A DNA stretch of 64,000 nt. It comes from Candolleomyces eurysporus. Its lineage: Eukaryota; Basidiomycota; Agaricomycetes; Agaricales; Psathyrellaceae. Location of the stretch: assembly GCA_027579435.1 (NCBI GenBank), contig JANBPK010000015.1:1-64000 (forward strand), written 5' to 3'. Positions 58,111 through 64,000 of the stretch are shown in pieces (within the stretch, counting starts at the first letter, position 1; each line of letters opens with the position of its first letter). The position numbers and the translations under genes are program-made. The notes beneath the pieces are model-generated. The model was not told where the DNA came from. It made no database searches and saw nothing but the letters and a program-made list of their open reading frames with translations.

Positions 58111-58855
58111 CTAGTCCTTCAAACCGTACTGGTCCCAGTAGGCCTTCATCTTCTCAAGATTTTCTGTCTGTCCGTCCTTTTCAAGCCACACCGTCAGCTC
58201 CCTCATCCTCAATATCGACAACACCCTTCCCTCTCCGATCAGCCCTTCGATCTCCTTCACGGTACTACTGACACCGTCTTGGCCGACTTCTTCTCGATTC
58301 AGCGCTTGGACGACACCGATAACTTCACCACCATGTGCTCGTACAAGCTCGATAGACCCTCGGACAGCTTTTCCGGATGTCATAACGTCGTCGAGGATCA
58401 AGACCTTCTTGCCCTTGACGTCTACGCCGACCATTTTCCCACCCTCTCCGTGATCTTTGGCTTCCTTTCTGTCATAGGCGAAGCCAACGGCAATGTTGTG
58501 TTTGGTGTAGAGGACGAGGCGGTTGTTGAGGCGAAGGGGATGCCTTTGTAGGCTCGGCCAAAGAGGACGTCGAATTCGGGAAGGGGAGAGGAGGACGAGG
58601 AGAGGGCTGTTGCGACGGTTTGAGCGTATGCTGTCGAGAGAGCCGCAAGAATGGGTCCTATGCAAAGGAGGCCGGCGTTGAAGAAGTATGGCGATTGTCT
58701 GGAGAAGGTGAGATTCAGCGTTTGGCTTGATATAGAGGATATTGAGAAGCTTGCCTCCCAGATTTCAGGGTGAAGGAGCCGAACTTGAGAGCTCCAACAG
58801 ACATTGCATGTTCGATGAGTTCGGTTTGGTAGGTTTCCAGAGATGCCGAAGCCAT
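58111..58855 (-). pseudogene. OPRT copy 2 (single-base frameshift)
   Basis: Same two-exon structure as the gene at 45680-46431: exon 1 58855-58755, GC donor intron, exon 2 58698-58111. Near 58525 a GGG of copy 1 is GG here (GAGGACGAGGCGG against GAGGACGAGGGCGG), shifting the frame after PFASTTA. The downstream PRPP loop DDVMTSGKAVRGS is intact but in another frame. In addition FGPAYKG has become FGRAYKG, and the C-terminus is shortened to YGLKD. A one-base homopolymer error is possible, but the proline change also suggests relaxed selection. Confidence 0.7.
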
Positions 58856-59157
58856 CGTTGTGGTCTGACAGTGAGGAGGAATAAGAAATGTTGATCTTAT
58901 CTGTTCCTGACGGGCAATCAGGTTAGGGTCACTCCCCCTAACCCCAATTCAACAGCGATCATCTATTGGGCATCGATGCAACCAAGTCGGTTGCAACTGG
59001 TTCCGGCAAAGTGACGTGCCCGATTGCACTTGACGACTAAAGGCGCCCAATGGACGCTGCGGCAACATTATGAGCCCCAGGCTTGGCCACAGCCACAAAG
59101 GTGTAAAGCGCAAGTGCCCATCAATAACGATGCTGTGAATCTCCTCTACATACCACC

Positions 59158-61491
59158 ATGTCAAAGCACGGCACGGCAAGTTTGAGGTTCAGTCCCTACC
59201 CTGAACGCCCTGCTCCTAGGACGGCCGAGACTAGCATTCAAGGTCGACAAGGAGGAACCTGCAACCGCAACGTCGCTGGGGAAAACCATTCACTTGTCCC
59301 TCAGAAGGTGTACTTTCAACAGGGTAGCCAGGCGCCCATTTACAACGGTCCAATCGCCGGTGGTGTCACTCACTATCTTGGGTCGAATGGAGCCGGTGCG
59401 TAAAGATTATCCTCATCTGAACCTTCGGTTTGACAACAACCCCGTTTTGTTAGTCCTCCAAATTCTGTACGATCACTCTGCCACGGGAGCGATGCACGAT
59501 TCCGATGAGCGCTTCCCGCCCCCAGTGTGCCATCCTGGAACTCGTCAGGCTGTCGTAGAGCGCATCACAAGATGGTACGGATATCTGACCGCACCCGAGN
59601 AAAAAAATTATGTGGGTGCATGCACCTGTGGGATATGGCAAGACTGCCATCGCTGGCACCATCTCCAAGATATTGGAAGAAACTGTGGGTCTCGACTTCT
59701 GTCCTCTTGGGGCTACTTTCTTCTTCTGGAGGACGTCCCCAGAGCGTAATAGCCCTACGCGCTTCATTATCACCATCGCTTACCAACTTGCGATGTCCAT
59801 CCCCGAGCTCAAACCTTATATCGAAAGTGCGGTCAACCGAAATCCAATGATTCTCAGGAAAGCGCTGGAGGTTCAATTAGTCAAGCTGATTGTCGAGCCC
59901 TTCAAAGCCTTAAGCGAGTTGGAAGATATACCAAATCGATTGGTTATAATCGACGGGCTCGACGAGTGCATCAACTCAGGGCACGAGTCTCCAGCGGAGA
60001 AGAAGTACGCAGAAGATCAGGAGAAAGTTCAAGTCCGGGTCCTCGATCTCATTCGCACCCTCCAATCCCACCGCCTNCCCCCTCTCATTTCTAATTCTCA
60101 GCAGGCCGGAGCTCTGGATCAAGCAGCACATTGAATCACGGTCGTTCACAAATCTCGTGGAGGTGGTGGACCTGTACGTAGTGGGAGATCACATGAAAGA
60201 TGCGGAGAGCTACATACGGGTGGAGCTCTCTCGCATCGCGGAGAACATTCGGGACGAGGAGTGGCCGACAGAAGATATCGTACACCACTTTGTTCAGAGA
60301 ACCAATGGGCACATGATCTACGCTTCGACCGTTATTCGGCACATCGACAATCAATATGACGACCCGCGGGAATCCCTCAGGAACATCCTCGAGTCATCCT
60401 CCGAATCAAGCTCTGACCTCGCACATTCCACCGCCTTTTCCTCCCTTCACGAGCTTTACAGGCAGATCATGCGATCTTGCCCAGAGAGCCATCGCTCGCT
60501 CATGGTCGAGGCACTTGAAGACATCGTCGTGGCAGAAACGCTTTTTTGGAGTTTCATTGGCATTCACCGCGCTCTCGATATGCTGGACTCGCTGTCCGGT
60601 CGGGCGCCCGGTAGTCGAATTAAAGCCATTCGAAACCTCCATGCTGTGATTCGCGTTTCCACCGACAACTGGAAAAATTTCTTTATCCATTCCTCCTTCA
60701 CGGAATTTTTAATGAACCCTCAACTCTCGTTGGAATTCACCGTCGACAAGCGCAAAGGAAGTCAACGACTTCTATGGAAATGCCTCGAATGTATGCCCAC
60801 CATCACGGGGAGCCAGAAGGATGAAGATCGCCTCGAATATGCTCTAATCCTCTTCCTAGCCTATTGGTGGCGAGCCTGGCCGAGAGACGCTGTGCGGTCA
60901 CAGGAAACCGAATATCTGAAAGTGGTCAGAAAGTTGCTAACAATCGACCTTACGACATGTTTTATCAAGTTATTCGGTCAGCCGTGTCTCAAATTGGCCT
61001 TTGGGTACCCTAAATTTCGCACCGAGCACCAATACAAATATTGGAGAGAGGGTTTCGTCGAGTCGCTCAAGGATTATTATACCGACGAGTCCAAAAAACC
61101 TCTCGCCCGACAAGTTATCTTGCATGTTCAATCGTCAAGGAATGGTGCCTTGGTTCATTTACTCAACCACGTTCGACTCGATCACATTTACCAGTGCTCC
61201 TGTCTCATCAAAGAGCTCCAATTCTACTTTTCTGAGCTCCATACGAAGTTGTGGCTGGAGATTGCTGTGTGTGGGCCTGTGTGTGGGCCTTTGTGGAAGC
61301 GTAGATGCGACTTGAACTCTGACACCGTTCTCCAGGCATTGAGGGGCCTTAAACGCGACCACAAAGAAATCTTCGATCCGTTGATGGAAGCTGTTATTTC
61401 CGAGTCAAGATTCCTGTTTGCTCCGATGCTTCCGTTACACAGTATACGGCCGTTTGTCCAGTCCTTGCTACAGGATCCTTGTTCCTTGTGA
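59158..61491 (+). CDS. NACHT-domain NTPase (NLR-like), copy D
   Basis: Two exons, 59158-59395 and 59454-61491, about 757 residues when the two Ns are ignored. Exon 1 gives MSKHGTASLRFSPYPERPAP and YFQQGSQAPIYNGPIAGGVT. Exon 2 has LYDHSATGAMHDSDERFPPP, KKIMWVHAPVGYGKTAIAGT (Walker A with Val where the other copies have Ala), FFFWRTSPERNSPTR, RLVIIDGLDECIN, LILSRPELWIKQHIES and LLTIDLTTCFIKLF. The Ns at 59600 and 60077 precede A- and C-runs; leaving either out keeps the frame shared with copies A and C. No other interruption is visible. It is divergent from OPRT copy 2 (302 bp) and convergent with SSP copy 5, exactly as in unit 2. Confidence 0.87.
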
Positions 61492-61985
61492 TACGGTCAC
61501 TCCTTAGGACAGAGCACAATCTCTTACTCAGGGACGGTTCTATTGGCATAGAATTTAGTACATGTATGTATGTTACCGCGAATTCCCCCTTACTGTGAAA
61601 CTTCTTTCTATTCTGGACGAGAGGAGCGTAACTTGGCTGCTGCTTCCACAGATGCCGGGAACGCGATAGCTATTGCTCGTAACACGCGCAAATACCCGTC
61701 TACATGCGTGACGTTGGGATGTGGTCTGGCTGATGAGCTTAAGCGCGCGGACGCCTGCCATGCGTTACCTGGCTAAATCTGGTACGGCCGATGCTGGGTG
61801 AATTTACTGTATGGGATGGGCAGCAATGTGATTACCATGTGTATATTGGATCGCAGTACCTGATTGTATCGACCATTTCACCGTATATCAATCATACACA
61901 GGCAGTAGAGAGTCCAGGTTCGCCCGGATGGGCCACTATGCTTCATAACTTTCTATTTCACTGGAACCAAAGCGAGCTTCATCGG
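61492..61985. other. NLR D 3' flank
   Basis: Non-coding, repeats 49047-49430 (GGCCGATGCTGGGTGAATTT region). Confidence 0.6.
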
Positions 61986-63170
61986 CGAGAATAATGGTCT
62001 GGTCAGAATCTTACACTACCTTGAGAAGGAAATACAGAATGCGAAGAGTCGGGGGAAGCGAGGTGACCCGAGCGTTCGGTAGTCTGTAGTTCGAACTTCT
62101 GTCTGTCATATGGTCTCGGCCTCTTGGCCACATTTGTCTCCCTTGTCTTCTCAATGATATCGAGAAGTCCAATACTCTGAGCTTCTCGTCTTCTGTTGTT
62201 GTCATGAACTCAGTTGAAAATGTGGAAGCGTCGGACAAGCGCCAAAGGTCTAAGTGTCCCTAAGGATATCAGGTCAGGCTAATACTGTGTTTTTAGAGCT
62301 TTTTCATAAGAATTCAAGAGAAATATCGACACGCAGCCTCTCCTGTAACAAATTCGTGAACTTGAACCGCGGTGAAACATGGGCGCTCAAACCCGTATAA
62401 GGTTCAACGGTCAGTCGACCCTCATAGAACCATGAGATCCCCAAAAGTTCTTTCTGATTTTGATTTTGATGAAGAACCTCGATCCTACTTGCATCTGGTC
62501 TGCGGCTCCCGAGCAAAATCCACGATATTCACGTAAATGAACCCAGACGAGAGGATGATGAGATACCGATAAGTTTCCGTGCTCACTTTGCAATGATCCT
62601 TTCAAAATCTCCATCTCGACAACACTGCTTCTTTCGAACGTGTTGCGGCATTCAACTTGAGTAATTTAGAGTGCTATAAGCTAAAGGAGACCGCCAGCCT
62701 GGGTGAGCTGCTTGGATTTGCGGGCGTACTACCTACTAGGACTTTGGGCTAGATCTGTCGGTGCATGTGATGCTCGTATAAGGCTGCTATATTTAAAGCG
62801 GCATCAGGTGTAAGAGTGACTCGGACCTGACCGAATGGGTCTTGCTGCCTGCCTTTTTCGATATGATGTGAATAGCTGCCGACTTCTAATATTCGCTTGG
62901 CAGTAGGGGATGGGCTCGACGAGCGATTTAGCCGGAGTTTGAGTTACTCGGCTTCCTTGAAACCTAGAAAGATAACCGGTCGTATTCTAGTGTGTCACTT
63001 GAGTAGCTCGAGGACTTCGACAACAGTCTCAACCACATTTTATATCTTATTTTCAACTATAACGAGCTTTCCGAATCCCTTACAAAATTCAACAAGTAAC
63101 AGTCACTGCCAGTCCATATTTGTACATTCGTAGCCACCGAACGATCTTCATCCATTTCCGACCCTTTCCT
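61986..63170 (-). repeat. SSP downstream flank, inverted copy
   Basis: Direct repeat of 49431-50628 and inverted repeat of 29316-30570. A 75-residue minus frame at 62011-62238 is not kept in the other copies. Confidence 0.75.
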
Positions 63171-63693
63171 TTAAGTGAAGGGAACGTTGATCGACCTGGT
63201 TCCGGGGGTGTAGCAGAACCCGCCATCCAACCTGGTCCCACAGCTGGAGTATTGGTTGCACGAGCCACCGCATCCACCGCGGTCGCAAAACCCGACATTG
63301 GTCGTCGCAAACAGGCAGTTGGTTCCCGGAGCATCGAGGCACCTGGAATTGCCGTTATAGACGGTGCAATCTCCACCGCAGACGTTGTTCGTGCGTCGAC
63401 TGCAGTAGACGACTCTGGTGTCCAGAGTCGCACGGTCGACGAGAGGGTTGGTAGTGTCGGCGTCGTTAATGAAGGTCAACTTGGCATCGGTAGTGGCGAG
63501 CCAGTGATCGAGCTCGGCGCTGGCGACTACATTCGCCGCAACCTGCGAGAAAATTTGTCGGTGAGCTCAACGAGGTGGTGACATCCACAAGCAGCAAAAA
63601 AATTCTTACGGGGGCGGGGCTGGCAACAGCGCTGGTCACCAAGATAGCCAGAGTGGCGATCTGAACGATGGTTGCTTTGAGAGTGAACTGCAT
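63171..63693 (-). CDS. Small secreted cysteine-rich protein (SSP), copy 5
   Basis: Minus strand, two exons, 63693-63610 and 63542-63171, 151 residues. The signal peptide MQFTLKATIVQIATLAILVT then SAVAS is identical to copy 2. The mature part reads ASAELDHWLATTDAKLTFIN and the ten-cysteine domain is complete (VVYCSRRTNNVCGGDC, NSRCLDAPGTNCLF, FCDRGGCGGSCNQYSSCG, FCYTPGTRSINVPFT). The frame is intact, unlike the otherwise similar copy 4. It faces NLR D tail to tail. Confidence 0.88.
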
Positions 63694-63735
63694 GGCTGCT
63701 GATACTGAGGAGATTAGACCACTCTGAGCTCAGAC

Positions 63736-63741
63736 TTTATA
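63736..63741 (-). promoter_or_regulatory. TATA box of SSP copy 5
   Basis: TATAAA on the minus strand in the conserved GAAAAGGTATAAAG context, 43 bp before the ATG. Confidence 0.7.
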
Positions 63742-64000
63742 CCTTTTCACCTCCGCTTCTTTGGGTCAGAAGTTTGAGAGTTGGTTAAAGTCCAGACTTT
63801 ATTAAATAAAATGTCTTGTAGCGGTTCCAGAGGTCCAAAAAGAAGGTCTGGCACCCCGTAATACGATATTCTTCATGTGCTGTATTCCTTAGTTTCATCC
63901 CATCGTTGACCACAATTCTTCTCCGGCTAACCGGCTAAATTGAGTATCATAAATTGCCTAAGCTTTCCTGGAGGATCAAACGGTGCGTACCCAGCAGCAG
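63742..64000 (-). repeat. SSP upstream flank, inverted, cut by window end
   Basis: Inverted match to 28500-28745 upstream of SSP copy 3 (AGAAGGTCTGGCACCCCGTA and CCGGCTAACCGG). Confidence 0.7.

Noticed and set aside
62011..62238. 75-residue minus frame in the SSP downstream flank as a small gene
   Set aside because: The equivalent frames at 30223-30486 and near 49560-49740 diverge in frame or contain stops, so coding is not conserved.

Overview
The window looks like a piece of an Agaricomycete (mushroom-forming basidiomycete) genome. Its genes have many short introns of about 45-90 bp, some exons are only 7-12 nt long, histone H4 is intron-rich, and the NACHT proteins, DUF6593-like protein and small secreted cysteine-rich proteins are of types common in that group. 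I cannot name the species. I found no transposase, reverse transcriptase, rRNA, tRNA or CRISPR array. Nine single Ns are present and every one touches a homopolymer, so several apparent frameshifts are probably assembly ambiguities.

Left part (1-31 kb). The window opens inside an aspartokinase gene. A run of decayed kinase-like fragments follows, interleaved with a tandem DUF6593-like pair (one broken, one intact), an intact NACHT NTPase (NLR) on the minus strand (7.2-9.35 kb) and the first small secreted protein (SSP) gene (11.0-11.6 kb). Then come an EB1 microtubule plus-end protein, a 10-exon RING+RRM protein (minus, 16.8-20.1 kb), a serine/proline-rich disordered protein (21.1-23.1 kb), histone H4, and two more SSP genes with a degenerate third remnant (26.6-29.3 kb).

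Right part (31-64 kb). A disordered-protein gene diverges from a 17-exon Xaa-Pro aminopeptidase. What follows is a segmental-duplication field. The ancestral unit appears to be: MOV10/SDE3-like RNA helicase (+), orotate phosphoribosyltransferase (OPRT, -), NACHT NLR (+), SSP (-). Unit 1 (35.2-41 kb) keeps an intact helicase, only the 3' end of OPRT and a broken NLR 3' piece. Unit 2 (41.4-51.2 kb) opens with a deleted copy of the aminopeptidase 3' end and keeps helicase, OPRT, NLR and SSP. A third NLR (53.8-56.0 kb) is the only fully open copy in this part. Unit 4 (56.7-63.7 kb) has a gutted helicase, a frameshifted OPRT, an NLR interrupted only by two Ns, and an intact SSP.

In function, OPRT and aminopeptidase P are housekeeping enzymes. 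The multiplying elements are an NLR-type NTPase, a secreted ten-cysteine protein and an RNA helicase, which are gene types linked to recognition, secretion and RNA-level defence. The co-amplification is visible in the sequence. Any shared function is inference. The most interesting points are the repeated convergent NLR/SSP pair, the exchangeable N-terminal exon of the NLRs, and two intact helicase paralogues of nearly equal length and identical exon layout.
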